Part shown: piece after piece, positions 29,579-38,676 of the stretch
How the letters are laid out: the number at the start of each line of letters is the position of its first letter
How positions within the stretch are numbered: the first letter of the stretch is position 1
NCBI RefSeq assembly: GCF_902506605.1
Contig: NZ_LR733979.1
Location: 1,129,024-1,193,023 of the forward strand
Direction: 5' to 3'
DNA length: 64,000 nt
DNA from: Sphingomonas sp. AX6
Lineage (GTDB): Bacteria > Pseudomonadota > Alphaproteobacteria > Sphingomonadales > Sphingomonadaceae
Notes under the pieces: generated by a model
Database searches by the model: none
Told to the model about the DNA's origin: nothing
Seen by the model: the letters and a program-made list of their open reading frames with translations, nothing else
Made by a program: the position numbers and the translations under genes

Positions 29579-30865
29579 TCATTCCTTAGCCGCCTGGGTC
29601 AGCACCCGGTTCATCAGCCCGAAGAACCGCGCCTGATCGACCACCGCGTCCGACTGGTGCCAGTTGCCGGTCACCGCGCGCCACTCGCCGCTTTTGGTAC
29701 GCACCAGATAGCTGGCCGAGATGACGCCCGGCTCCGACCCGCCCTTAAACCCCTGATAGGCGTAACGCGACGCGTCGCCGCCCGGATTGACGGCCAAGAT
29801 CGCCAGGGCCTGTTCGTCGCCGGTCGTGCGGATCGTATCGAGCACGCGCGCCATGTCGGCTGGCGAGGCAAACCATTCGATCTGGAGCGCCAGCGGCTTG
29901 TCGCCGAACAGCGCGGCGTCGAGCGGGGTTGCCTTGACCTTGGGATCGGCCAGCCGCTTGGCGCGCGCCTCAGGGGTCAGCGTCGCCCAATCGGCGACGA
30001 GTGCGGCGTTCGAGGGATGCTTGAGTCGGAAAAACTCCTCCGTCGTCAACAGCGGCAGCGACGCGTCCGGGTTTGCCACGCCGCTCTTACGCACCATCGC
30101 ATCGACATTCGCACGGCCCAACGCGGTCATCAGCGTGTCGGTAGCCGTATTGTCGCTGATCGAAATCATCTGCGTCGCCAGCGTATGCAGTGTCACGGGC
30201 GCACCGGCGGGCCAGCTCTGGAGCACGCCGCCAGGCAGCGATCGTTTGCCGATCGGGACCACGTCGGACCAGCGCCGCGTGCCCGCCTTCACTTGCCGCG
30301 CAGCCTCCGCCAGCACCCACAGCTTGAAGCCCGATCCCAGTGGGGCGGCACGGTCGCCGTTGAGCTGCGTCACCGCGACCGGCACCGTGCCGCCCAGGCG
30401 GTACACGCCGTACCCCGCATTGCCGGGAAGCGCCCGAAAATCGGCTTCGATCTTGGCAGCGCTGTCGCCGCGCATCTCGGTTCCGGTGAACAACAGCCCG
30501 ACGACGCTGTGGGGCGCATTGGCATCAACACTGATCCGCCCGCGCGCAATCCCGCGTTCGAAGCCAATGACTATCATCGCCTCGTTCGGGCCGAGCGGCG
30601 TCACCTGTTCGACGCCGGTCGCCTTGCCCATTGCGGTTGCAAGCTGCTTGCCCAACTCACGAAACTTCGTCTCAGGCACCTGATCGCGAAACCCGGCGGC
30701 GAAATAAGCGTCGTAATCGCCGTCGCCGTTAAGGATCGCGGGCAGTTGGTCTAGCCGTTGCTGGAGCGCAGGCGACGACGCGGCCGCGACCGGTGGTGTC
30801 TGGGCATTCGCCGCCCCTGCCGACGCGCCCAGCAATGCCAGCGCCACCGCAATGCCTCGGATCAT
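29579..30865 (-). CDS. Class A beta-lactamase-fold serine hydrolase, exported
   Basis: The 428-residue protein has a signal peptide (about 21 residues, ending ANAQ), an N-terminal domain of about 120 residues (DUF3887-like position) and a class A beta-lactamase fold. The SxxK motif is S178-GF-K181, SDN is 237-239 and the third motif is K374-G-G. An omega-loop Glu166 equivalent is not obvious to me. It may be a D,D-peptidase-like or esterase-type hydrolase rather than a resistance enzyme. ATG 30865 was chosen because it gives the signal peptide with GGGAGC upstream. It starts 13 bases after the parE stop on the same strand. Confidence 0.83.
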   Translation of the reverse strand: MIRGIAVALALLGASAGAANAQTPPVAAASSPALQQRLDQLPAILNGDGDYDAYFAAGFRDQVPETKFRELGKQLATAMGKATGVEQVTPLGPNEAMIVIGFERGIARGRISVDANAPHSVVGLLFTGTEMRGDSAAKIEADFRALPGNAGYGVYRLGGTVPVAVTQLNGDRAAPLGSGFKLWVLAEAARQVKAGTRRWSDVVPIGKRSLPGGVLQSWPAGAPVTLHTLATQMISISDNTATDTLMTALGRANVDAMVRKSGVANPDASLPLLTTEEFFRLKHPSNAALVADWATLTPEARAKRLADPKVKATPLDAALFGDKPLALQIEWFASPADMARVLDTIRTTGDEQALAILAVNPGGDASRYAYQGFKGGSEPGVISASYLVRTKSGEWRAVTGNWHQSDAVVDQARFFGLMNRVLTQAAKE

Positions 30866-30878
30866 AATTGGCTCCCAC

Positions 30879-32858
30879 TCACGCGTCGATGACGTCCTCG
30901 TCCAATCGCGCGGCATTTTCCTGGATGAACTGGAAGCGGTGGGCCGGGTTGGTGCCCATCAGGCGGTCGACCAGATCCTTCACGCCAGCGCGTTCCTCAT
31001 ATTCCTGGGGCAGGGTGATGCGGATCAGGTTGCGGGTTTTGGGGTCCATCGTCGTTTCGCGGAGCTGGCCGGGGTTCATTTCGCCCAGGCCTTTGAAGCG
31101 CGAAACCTCCACCTTCTTGCCCTTGAAAGGCCCCGCCTCGATCTCGGCGCGGTGGGCGTCGTCGCGGGCGTAGAGCGACTTGGCAGCGACGGTCAGACGG
31201 TAGAGCGGCGGCTGGGCGAGATAGAGATGCCCGCGGCGGACCAGTTCGGGCATTTCCTGGAAGAAGAAGGTCATCAGCAACGTCGCGATGTGCGCGCCGT
31301 CGACATCGGCGTCGGTCATGATGATGATGCGGTCGTAGCGCAGCGCGGTTGGGTCGCAATCCTTGCGCGTCCCGCAACCCATCGCCAGCGTCAGGTCGGC
31401 GATTTCCTGGTTCGCGCCGATCTTGGCCATCGTCGCCGAGGCGACGTTCAGGATCTTGCCACGGATGGGTAGGATCGCCTGGGTCTTGCGGTCGCGCGCC
31501 TGTTTGGCCGATCCGCCCGCGCTGTCGCCCTCGACGATGAAGAGTTCTGTGCCCTCGGTCGCATCGGCGGAACAATCGGTCAGTTTGCCGGGCAGACGCA
31601 GCTTGCGCGCGCTGGTGGCGGTCTTGCGTTTGACCTCGCGTTCCTGCTTGCGGCGTAGACGTTCGTCCATGCGCTCAAGCACATAGCCGAGCAGCGCCTT
31701 GCCCCGGTCCATATGGTCGGACAGGAAATGGTCGAAATGGTCGCGCACCGCGCGCTCGATCAGCCCGGTGGCCTCGGGGGAGGTCAGGCGATCCTTGGTC
31801 TGGCTCTGGAATTGTGGGTCGCGGATAAAGACCGACAGCATCAATTCGCTGCCGACCATCACATCGTCGGCGGTCAGGTCCTTCGCCTTTTTCTGCCCCG
31901 TCAATTCGCCGAATGCGCGCAAACCCCGGACCAGCGCCTGTCGCAAGCCCGCCTCGTGGGTACCGCCGTCGGGGGTCGGGATGGTGTTGCAATACCAGCT
32001 ATAGCTGCCGTCGCTCCATAACGGCCACGCGACGGCCCATTCGACGCGGCCCTGTGAATCCGGAAAATCCTGACGCCCGGCGAAGAATTCCGCGCTGGCA
32101 CATTCGCGTCCGCCCAATTGCTCCCGCAGATGATCGGCAAGCCCGCCGGGGAACTGAAAAACCGCTTCTGCGGGGGTATCGTCCGAAATAAGCTCGGGCG
32201 TACATTTCCAGCGGATTTCGACACCCGCGAACAGATACGCCTTCGACCGCGCGAGCTTGTAGAGACGCGCCGGTTTGAAATGCATTTCGGGGCCGAAAAT
32301 TTCGGTGTCGGGCGTAAACGCGACGCTGGTCCCCCGCCGGTTGGGGGTGCCGCCCAGATGTTCGAGCGGACCCAGCGTCTGCCCCCGGCTGAAAAGCTGG
32401 CGGTACAATTTCTTGTCGCGCGCGACCTCGACCACCGTGTCGCTCGACAATGCATTGACGACGCTGACGCCGACGCCGTGCAGGCCGCCGCTGGTCGCAT
32501 AGGCCTTGCCCGTGAACTTGCCGCCCGAATGGAGCGTGGAAAGGATTACCTCCAGCGCCGATTTGTCGGGGAACTTGGGATGCGGATCGACCGGGATGCC
32601 GCGGCCATTATCGGTAATGGTCAGGCGGTTGCCGGGCTCCAGCGTCACCTCGATCCGGGTGGCGTGGCCCGCGACGGCTTCGTCCATCGCATTGTCGAGC
32701 ACTTCGGCGGCGAGATGATGCAGCGCTCGCTCGTCGGTGCCGCCGATATACATGCCGGGGCGGCGGCGAACGGGCTCCAACCCTTCGAGCACCTCGATCG
32801 ACGAAGCGTCGTAGTCACCGGAGGAGGAAGCGGGGGAAGCAGCGAAAAGATCGGACAT
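30879..32858 (-). CDS. parE: DNA topoisomerase IV subunit B
   Basis: The 659-residue type IIA subunit carries a GHKL ATPase (EVLDNAMDEAVAGHA near residue 55, DNGRGIPVD, GGLHGVGVSVVNALS) and a TOPRIM domain (VEGDSAGGSAKQARD near 440, DADVDGAHIATLL). Length and the ending FIQENAARLDEDVIDA fit ParE, not the longer GyrB. It decatenates daughter chromosomes with ParC. ATG 32858 (MSDLF) is used; a GTG two codons upstream is possible. The serine hydrolase follows closely and may share the transcript. Confidence 0.96.
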   Translation of the reverse strand: MSDLFAASPASSSGDYDASSIEVLEGLEPVRRRPGMYIGGTDERALHHLAAEVLDNAMDEAVAGHATRIEVTLEPGNRLTITDNGRGIPVDPHPKFPDKSALEVILSTLHSGGKFTGKAYATSGGLHGVGVSVVNALSSDTVVEVARDKKLYRQLFSRGQTLGPLEHLGGTPNRRGTSVAFTPDTEIFGPEMHFKPARLYKLARSKAYLFAGVEIRWKCTPELISDDTPAEAVFQFPGGLADHLREQLGGRECASAEFFAGRQDFPDSQGRVEWAVAWPLWSDGSYSWYCNTIPTPDGGTHEAGLRQALVRGLRAFGELTGQKKAKDLTADDVMVGSELMLSVFIRDPQFQSQTKDRLTSPEATGLIERAVRDHFDHFLSDHMDRGKALLGYVLERMDERLRRKQEREVKRKTATSARKLRLPGKLTDCSADATEGTELFIVEGDSAGGSAKQARDRKTQAILPIRGKILNVASATMAKIGANQEIADLTLAMGCGTRKDCDPTALRYDRIIIMTDADVDGAHIATLLMTFFFQEMPELVRRGHLYLAQPPLYRLTVAAKSLYARDDAHRAEIEAGPFKGKKVEVSRFKGLGEMNPGQLRETTMDPKTRNLIRITLPQEYEERAGVKDLVDRLMGTNPAHRFQFIQENAARLDEDVIDA

Positions 32859-33024
32859 TACCACCAGCTATATCGCGCCGGATGCGCGCCGCAAATCGGC
32901 AATACCGTGGCCGAAATGCCACAATTGATCCCGATCAAACGCGTCAAGGGATCGAATCTGCATCCGCCGACGTTGTGCTCTCGAATCTTCCATCGCGTAA
33001 CAACAAGTACGGAGACACCCCCCC

Positions 33025-33870
33025 ATGAATATGCGTTCCCTGATGGGCGCCGGTATCGGCGTCCTGGCCCTCGGTGCGGCCCTTCCTGCAGCTGCTCAGG
33101 ATTCCGACTATAACGACGACTGGACGGGCGTCTATGTCGGCGGTTCGTTCGGCTATGGCGTCCAGAGCAATGACGCCGGTTCGTTCGTGCAGTTCGATAC
33201 CAATCTCGACGGCGAGTATAACGATACCGTTCGCACGGTGACCGGTGCCAACGCATTCTCGCCTGGCTTCTGCAATGGCCAGTCGCAGGGTGCGACCCGC
33301 GCAGCCGGGTGCACCAGCGACAAGGACGGCTTCGAATATTTCGCTCGCGCCGGTTACGACCAGCAGATGGGCAATTTCGTCGTCGGCATCATGGGTGAAT
33401 TCGGCCGCGCCGAAATCCGCGACAGCCAGACCGCATTCTCGACCACGCCAGCCAATTACGTATTCAACCGCGAGCTTGATTGGCAGGCCAATGTCCGCGG
33501 TCGCGCGGGCTATGCCACCAACGGCGCGCTCTTCTATGTCGCAGGCGGTCCGTCCTACGCCAAGATCGACCGTGAATTCACCAGCACCAACGGTGCAAAC
33601 TCGTTCACCGAATTCGGCGACGACATGCTGTGGGGCGTGAGCGGCGGCGGCGGTGTCGAGGTCAAGGTGACCAGCAACATCACGTTCGGCCTCGAATACA
33701 TGTATTCGCGCTTCAACGACAATGACGACAACGGCGTTTCGGTCGGTCGCGGCACCGCGCCTGCGACCAACCCCTTCCTGCTCGTCAATGCCAGTGGTAC
33801 CGACATGCGCCGGACGGACACGAAGTTCGATTACCACGGCATCCGCATGACCGCGGGCCTGCGCTTCTAA
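33025..33870 (+). CDS. Outer membrane beta-barrel protein
   Basis: The 281-residue protein has a signal peptide (about 24 residues, ending PAAAQ) and then alternating hydrophobic strands of an eight-strand OMP_b-brl type barrel. It starts WTGVYVGGSFGYGVQSND and ends in GIRMTAGLRF, with the C-terminal Phe recognised by BamA. Loops are rich in Asn, Asp and Gly. The gene has a GGAGA site, a terminator of its own and a 166-base divergent promoter region shared with parE. Such proteins are often abundant structural outer membrane proteins; a specific ligand cannot be inferred. Confidence 0.88.
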   Translation: MNMRSLMGAGIGVLALGAALPAAAQDSDYNDDWTGVYVGGSFGYGVQSNDAGSFVQFDTNLDGEYNDTVRTVTGANAFSPGFCNGQSQGATRAAGCTSDKDGFEYFARAGYDQQMGNFVVGIMGEFGRAEIRDSQTAFSTTPANYVFNRELDWQANVRGRAGYATNGALFYVAGGPSYAKIDREFTSTNGANSFTEFGDDMLWGVSGGGGVEVKVTSNITFGLEYMYSRFNDNDDNGVSVGRGTAPATNPFLLVNASGTDMRRTDTKFDYHGIRMTAGLRF

Positions 33871-33897
33871 CGCGTAGCCCCATCATGTAAGTAAATG

Positions 33898-33933
33898 AAA
33901 GGCCGACGGGGCGTACTTCCTGTCGGCCTTTTT
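33898..33933 (+). terminator. Rho-independent terminator after the outer membrane protein
   Basis: AAAGGCCGAC and GTCGGCCTTTTT form a stem with a loop of about 14 bases and a run of five T, 28 bases after the stop. Confidence 0.9.
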
Positions 33934-33947
33934 CGTGCGCTTTGGGC

Positions 33948-35600
33948 CTAACCCACCAGCATCGGCTGGCCGCAGCGGACGCCGTTCACCCACACGTCCG
34001 CCTGGCCGTACCTGACGCCCAGCGTTCCGGTCGCCAGATTGACCAGTCCATCTAGCGCCGGTGCCGCGACATTCAGCGTCTGGCCGACCGCGGACACCAG
34101 CGGACCGGTGGGAACCGGCAATCCCAGAACGCGCGGCGTCAGCGTCGTCGATTGAATCAGGCTGGCGGTCAGTCCCTGTACCGCGGCTCCGCTAGATACC
34201 GTCTGAGGCGTCCCGGATCCGATCTGCGCGGCGGAAAAGCTGACACGCTGCCACGGTTCGGCTCCGCCCAGCGCAAGGACGCCGCGCGCCTCGACATCGA
34301 CCAACAGCGTATCGACCAACCTGGTGCTTTGGATCGTCATCTTGCGCGAAAAATCGTCGAGTCGCCGCGTATCGACTTCGCCCAGCGCGATCGTACCCAG
34401 CCCCGGACGCGCGCCCACCTCCACGCGTGCGGTGGCGGGCGTGGGGCAGGTGATTGCGTCGATCCGCGCCTCGGCCTCCGCCAGTTCGACGAACAGGGGC
34501 ACGTTGACCGCGACGAGCGGGCCCAGTCCGGGAAGCGAGACATTGGCGAGCCGGGTTTCGAGATAGATGCGGATTTGCGCGGTGCGAACGATTGGCTGTC
34601 CGCCGTCGCCGATCGCGATCCAGGGGCTCCCCTCGGGACGCTGACCGACCGCCAGCCACGCGCGGGTGTGTGCAAGGCCAGGGATGCCCGCGCCCAGATC
34701 GAGCGCGACCTGACGTTCGCCGTTCGATAGCTGGAGCACGCTGGTCAGCAGGGTCAGCGCGTTGACCTTGACCAGCCCCGCCGCCGCCTGGTCCTGACCC
34801 CCCATCGGGCCGAGGTCGATCAGTGTCGAAAGATCGACGCTGTTGCCGACCGCCATTCCGGCGGCGATCCTCGCAAGCAGTGCCTGTGCGACCGCATCGT
34901 CGATCGCCGCGAGCCCGATTGCTTCCACCAGGTCCGGCATCGCCACGTCGCTGGCGAGAATTCGGTCGTAGCTGCCGAGTTCGAGGTCGGCGGTGCTATT
35001 CAGCGCATCGACGAACCCCAGCAAATCGATGTCCGCGTCAGCCAGCGCGTTGTAATCGGCGACCGACAGCGACACGTTCGATCCCGTCAGCGCCGACAGA
35101 TATTGATTGAGCAACCCGCCCTCCAACGCGGCGAGCCGACTGCCGACCGAGATCGCGGCGAGATCGACTCGCGCGGCACGCGCATGGCGCCCGATCGCAA
35201 CATCGCTGCGCCCAAAGATACGCGCCAGGAACGTCGGTGATTGGGTGGACAGCGTCACTTGAACAGCGTTTGCCGGCGTTGCACCGGGGGTGAAGCGATC
35301 GGCGCTGGCGATGCTCGGATCGGCGACATAGCGGCCCGGCATGGCCACGACCGCGAAGTCGCGATCCCACCCCGCCTCCGCGACCAGCGCGTCGGCGTGC
35401 GATTGGGCGGACGGAAGGTCGGCCGCGGCGGCCAGCGCGGCAGCATCCGCCAGCCCCTGCAACCGCCGGGTCTCTAACTGCACCGATCCGATATCGACCG
35501 CCAGCGCTCCGGCCCCGATCAGCATCGGCATGGCCAGCGCGATCAGCGGACCGATACCGCCATGCCGGTCATGCCCCAGCCGTGCGATCCGGCCGCTCAT
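33948..35600 (-). CDS. TadG-like pilus-assembly-related protein
   Basis: The 550-residue protein opens DRHGGIGPLIALAMPMLIGAGALAVDIGSV, the single N-terminal helix of the Flp/Tad pseudopilin-like TadG family, then QTRR-type ETRRLQGLADAAALAAAADL. The rest is predicted to lie outside the membrane, without a clear von Willebrand domain. It overlaps the TadE gene (ATGA). The other tad genes (tadA, rcpC, flp) are not in the window, so this is an isolated minor-pilin-like pair. A role in surface structures or adhesion is inference. Confidence 0.78.
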   Translation of the reverse strand: MSGRIARLGHDRHGGIGPLIALAMPMLIGAGALAVDIGSVQLETRRLQGLADAAALAAAADLPSAQSHADALVAEAGWDRDFAVVAMPGRYVADPSIASADRFTPGATPANAVQVTLSTQSPTFLARIFGRSDVAIGRHARAARVDLAAISVGSRLAALEGGLLNQYLSALTGSNVSLSVADYNALADADIDLLGFVDALNSTADLELGSYDRILASDVAMPDLVEAIGLAAIDDAVAQALLARIAAGMAVGNSVDLSTLIDLGPMGGQDQAAAGLVKVNALTLLTSVLQLSNGERQVALDLGAGIPGLAHTRAWLAVGQRPEGSPWIAIGDGGQPIVRTAQIRIYLETRLANVSLPGLGPLVAVNVPLFVELAEAEARIDAITCPTPATARVEVGARPGLGTIALGEVDTRRLDDFSRKMTIQSTRLVDTLLVDVEARGVLALGGAEPWQRVSFSAAQIGSGTPQTVSSGAAVQGLTASLIQSTTLTPRVLGLPVPTGPLVSAVGQTLNVAAPALDGLVNLATGTLGVRYGQADVWVNGVRCGQPMLVG

Positions 35601-36025
35601 GTCCCGCTGCCGATCCGGACAACCGCCCGTCGCTGGATCAGCGTGTCGGGCACGGGGAGCAGTGGGCTGCTCAGCAACGCGATGCCGCTGGCGTCGTGAC
35701 GGACGGTGACGGTCAGCAGCGTGTCGGATTCGACGATTTCGCTCTGTGTCAGCGACGGATCCAATGATCCGGCGCGTGCGGACGCCGCAATGCTGTCGCG
35801 GGCGATGGCGACGCGCTCGGTGCGGTTCAGCCCGCCCAGCGTCGCGCGCGCAGCATCGTTGGCGGCCTGCTGAACCTCATGCGCGACCAGGAAATACTGG
35901 CCGTAGGCGAGGATGCCGATGATGAGGACAAGCAGCAGCGGCAGCGCCAGCGCGAATTCGACGAGCGCCGCACCGCGTTGATCGCGGAATGTGGCGGTGG
36001 GCCAACGGGAAATGCGCTTTGCCAT
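35597..36025 (-). CDS. TadE-like minor pseudopilin
   Basis: The 142-residue protein contains the TadE-like helix RDQRGAALVEFALALPLLLVLIIGILAYGQYF, in which the E after the G+4 position matches prepilin-type processing by TadV-like peptidases. The following HEVQQAANDAARATL is also standard. It precedes and overlaps the TadG-like gene. No companion Tad secretion genes are seen nearby. Confidence 0.85.
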   Translation of the reverse strand: MAKRISRWPTATFRDQRGAALVEFALALPLLLVLIIGILAYGQYFLVAHEVQQAANDAARATLGGLNRTERVAIARDSIAASARAGSLDPSLTQSEIVESDTLLTVTVRHDASGIALLSSPLLPVPDTLIQRRAVVRIGSGT

Positions 36026-36222
36026 AGCGCCGATGATGACGCGCCGGGGTTAGCGGCGCGGAAGCGGCTGTCGGCGGACGGTTACGCGAATTGCGTCGTG
36101 GAATTGGGGTGGTGGCGGCTTTGATTCGCCAAAACGGATGCAATTCTACGTGGATCGCAGATTCGGGGCCCGGCGGCGTCATTTCTCGGGGGGAGGGGCG
36201 CTGAGTCTGCTCGCCCCAAATG

Positions 36223-36300
36223 CCGTACTCCGGCGAAAGCCGGAGTGTTGGCAATGATGCGCTTCCGCTGGCCAGCACTCCGGCTTTCGCCGGAGTACGG
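36223..36300. repeat. Intergenic palindrome, family D (copy 1)
   Basis: Arms CCGTACTCCGGCGAAAGCC... and its inverse surround about 23 bases. It ends eight bases from the gcrA stop on the convergent side, so it could end the gcrA transcript. The 281-base gap 36026-36307 otherwise holds nothing I recognise. Confidence 0.88.
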
Positions 36301-36307
36301 CACGCAA

Positions 36308-37048
36308 CTATCGAACCCGTGGACCACCATAGGGCAGCGGCGGCGGGGGACGGCGATCGCGGCGCGGCAGTTGCGCCTGATAGGCATGGCCGCAATGATC
36401 GACGCAATAAGGGAAGCCGGGGTTCACCGGCTTGCCACAGAAATGGAAATCGGGCTCGCCCGGATGGCCCAGCGGCCATTTGCAGATGCGGTCGTTCAGG
36501 TCGAGCAGGCTGGTCTTGCCCGCAATATCGGCCGAAGGCTTTGCGGGCACCAGGCGCCGGGGCGGGGCCGGGGTCGCAGGCGGGGCCTGATCACCCGGGT
36601 TCTGGCGCACGAAACCGCCGGGGCCGACCGATCGCAGGATCGGGCCAGCGGGCTTTTTGACGGGCGCGTCAACCGTGTCGTCATCGTCCTGATCGTCGAT
36701 GTCAGGGTCGGGCGCAGGAGGCGCAGGCTGGGCTGCGACCGGCTGGGGACGCGGGGCTGGTGCCGGTGCGGCAGGTGCCGGACGTTCGGCGGGCGCGGGC
36801 GCCGCGACTTTTGCCGCGGACGGCGGCGGAGACGATGTTTCGGCCGGCTTGGCGGTTTTCGCCGCTGCTTTGGCCTTTGGCTCTCCGGCCTTTACCGGCG
36901 ACGGTCGCGATTGCAGGCCCAGGCGATGCGCCTTGCCGATCACCGCGTTGCGGCTGATGCCGCCCAGTTGTTCGGCAATCTGGCTGGCGGTGTTGCCCGA
37001 TTCCCACATCTTGCGCAGCGTATCGATCCGCTCGTCGGTCCAGCTCAT
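36308..37048 (-). CDS. gcrA: GcrA cell cycle regulator
   Basis: The 246-residue protein begins with the GcrA helix-turn-helix (SWTDERIDTLRKMWESGNTASQIAEQLGG then SRNAVIGKAHRLGL). It then has a linker of about 110 residues rich in Pro and Ala with an acidic DDQDDDD patch. It ends with the conserved Cys-rich sigma-binding region (CKWPLGHPGEPDFHFCGKPV, YCVDHCGHAYQ). GcrA binds sigma-70 holoenzyme at CcrM-methylated GANTC promoters in alphaproteobacteria. The protein is longer than Caulobacter GcrA, mainly because of the linker. The last 15 residues are Pro/Arg-rich. Confidence 0.95.
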   Translation of the reverse strand: MSWTDERIDTLRKMWESGNTASQIAEQLGGISRNAVIGKAHRLGLQSRPSPVKAGEPKAKAAAKTAKPAETSSPPPSAAKVAAPAPAERPAPAAPAPAPRPQPVAAQPAPPAPDPDIDDQDDDDTVDAPVKKPAGPILRSVGPGGFVRQNPGDQAPPATPAPPRRLVPAKPSADIAGKTSLLDLNDRICKWPLGHPGEPDFHFCGKPVNPGFPYCVDHCGHAYQAQLPRRDRRPPPPLPYGGPRVR

Positions 37049-37119
37049 AGTGTTCCTCTAGTCCAGCGATGCCTATGCCGGGTTGCGGTTGGGCCGCTGT
37101 CGCCCTACGCGACGAACCC

Positions 37120-37965
37120 ATGACCGACCAGCCCAAACACGGCGAAATCAGATTTGGCCAACCCGGCGATCCGGTGATTCGGAACGTCAATTGGGGTGGC
37201 CTGAAGACCCTCTATATCAAGGAGGTGCGCCGCTTCTTCAAGGTCCAGCTCCAGACCGTATGGGCACCCGCCGTCACCACGCTGCTTTTTCTGGTCATAT
37301 TCTCGGTCGCACTGGGCGGCGGTGGTCGCACCGTGACGCTGGAGGGGCAGGCGTATCGCTTCGCCGATTTCATCGCACCGGGGCTGATCATGATGGGAAT
37401 GCTGCAAAATGCGTTCGCCAATGCCAGCTTCTCGCTGCTCGTCGGAAAGATCCAGGGCACGATCGTCGATTATCTGATGCCGCCGCTATCGACTGCCGAA
37501 TTGCTGGCGGGCCTAGTCGGAGGCGCGGTGACGCGGGCGTTTCTGGTCGGCGGCGCGGTTTGGCTGGCGATGGCGCTGTGGCCGGGCGTAGACGTGACAC
37601 CGGTGCATCTGTGGGCGATCCTGTGGTTCGGGCTGCTCGGCTCGCTGTTCCTCGCGTTGCTCGGTGTCCTCACTTCCATTTGGGCGGAGAAATTCGATCA
37701 TGCCGCGGCGGTCACCAATTTCGTCGTCGCCCCGCTCGCGCTATTGTCAGGCACCTTCTATTCGGTCGAGCGGCTGTCGCCCTTGTTTCAGGCAATCAGC
37801 CATGCCAATCCCTTTTTCTACGTGATTTCCGGCTTCCGCTACGGGTTCCTGGGCGCGGCGGACTCGCCGATCCTGGTCGGCAGCGTGGTCATTCTGGGCG
37901 TCAACATCGTGCTCGGCCTGACCTGCTACACGCTGCTCCGGCGCGGCTGGAACATTAAAAACTGA
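37120..37965 (+). CDS. ABC-2 type transporter permease
   Basis: The 281-residue protein has six predicted helices and the ABC-2 signature LALLSGTFYSVERLSPLFQAISHANPFFYVISGFRYGFLG. This form is close to YadH-like and drug or polysaccharide exporter permeases. The N-terminal amphipathic segment LYIKEVRRFFKVQLQTVWAP precedes helix 1. No ATPase gene is adjacent, so the nucleotide-binding partner is elsewhere. ATG 37120 (MTDQPKHG) is preferred; an earlier in-frame ATG at 37069 lies close to the divergent gcrA start. The cargo is unknown. Confidence 0.88.
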   Translation: MTDQPKHGEIRFGQPGDPVIRNVNWGGLKTLYIKEVRRFFKVQLQTVWAPAVTTLLFLVIFSVALGGGGRTVTLEGQAYRFADFIAPGLIMMGMLQNAFANASFSLLVGKIQGTIVDYLMPPLSTAELLAGLVGGAVTRAFLVGGAVWLAMALWPGVDVTPVHLWAILWFGLLGSLFLALLGVLTSIWAEKFDHAAAVTNFVVAPLALLSGTFYSVERLSPLFQAISHANPFFYVISGFRYGFLGAADSPILVGSVVILGVNIVLGLTCYTLLRRGWNIKN

Positions 37966-38066
37966 CGCTGCCCAAGCGCGTGAACGCCGGCTGACGACTG
38001 CATTCAGCTTCGCCACACGCGAACAGGCGCACGCCATCGCTTCTCATTCTTGAGGAGGATTGGGCT

Positions 38067-38543
38067 ATGCGTAAGATGATGATTGCACTGATGGCGGCCA
38101 GCACCGCCTTTGCAGTGGCACCCGCAGCCGCACAGGATTGGCGTGGCGGCGGATATGAGAATGATCGTCGCGGACCCGGATATAATCAGGGGGCGCGTCA
38201 GCAGCTTGAGCGGGTGCGCATGGAAATCGACCGCGCGACCCAGCGCGGACGACTGGATCGCCGCGAGGCCGGTTATTTCCAGCAGCAACTGCGTCAGCTT
38301 TATCAGCTCGACGCCCGGTATCGTCGCGGCGGATACGACCGCAACGAACAGCGCGACCTTCAACAGCGTATCGGCCAATTGTCTCAGCGCGTGCGCTATG
38401 CCGCCAACGGCAATGGCGGAGGGTGGCGCAATGACGACCGGCGCGACGATGGACGCTGGAATCGTAACGACCGGGACGATCGTGGCGACCGTTACGAACG
38501 CCGCGACCGCGACGACGATCGCTGGGACGATGACGACGATTGA
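38067..38543 (+). CDS. Small exported protein with Arg/Asp-rich tail, function unknown
   Basis: The 158-residue protein has a signal peptide (about 22 residues, ending PAAAQ) and a GAGGAGG ribosome site. Residues about 40-108 form two predicted helices with many Gln and Arg (QQLERVRMEIDRATQRGRLDRREAGYFQQQLRQL). The last 45 residues are almost only Arg, Asp, Asn, Gly and Trp, ending in DDDDD. I do not recognise a family. The tail looks disordered and mixed-charge. A periplasmic role, perhaps binding metal or polyanions, is only a guess. Confidence 0.82.
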   Translation: MRKMMIALMAASTAFAVAPAAAQDWRGGGYENDRRGPGYNQGARQQLERVRMEIDRATQRGRLDRREAGYFQQQLRQLYQLDARYRRGGYDRNEQRDLQQRIGQLSQRVRYAANGNGGGWRNDDRRDDGRWNRNDRDDRGDRYERRDRDDDRWDDDDD

Positions 38544-38676
38544 CGGCGAAGCGTTGACCTTGGCGTCCCCGCGGCGCTAGATCGACACCGAATGCAACAG
38601 GCGGTCTGTTCGGGCCGCCTGTTCGCGTTTTCGGAGATTTTTGCGCATCTTTCGCCTCAATTCAGGAGTGACCCCG

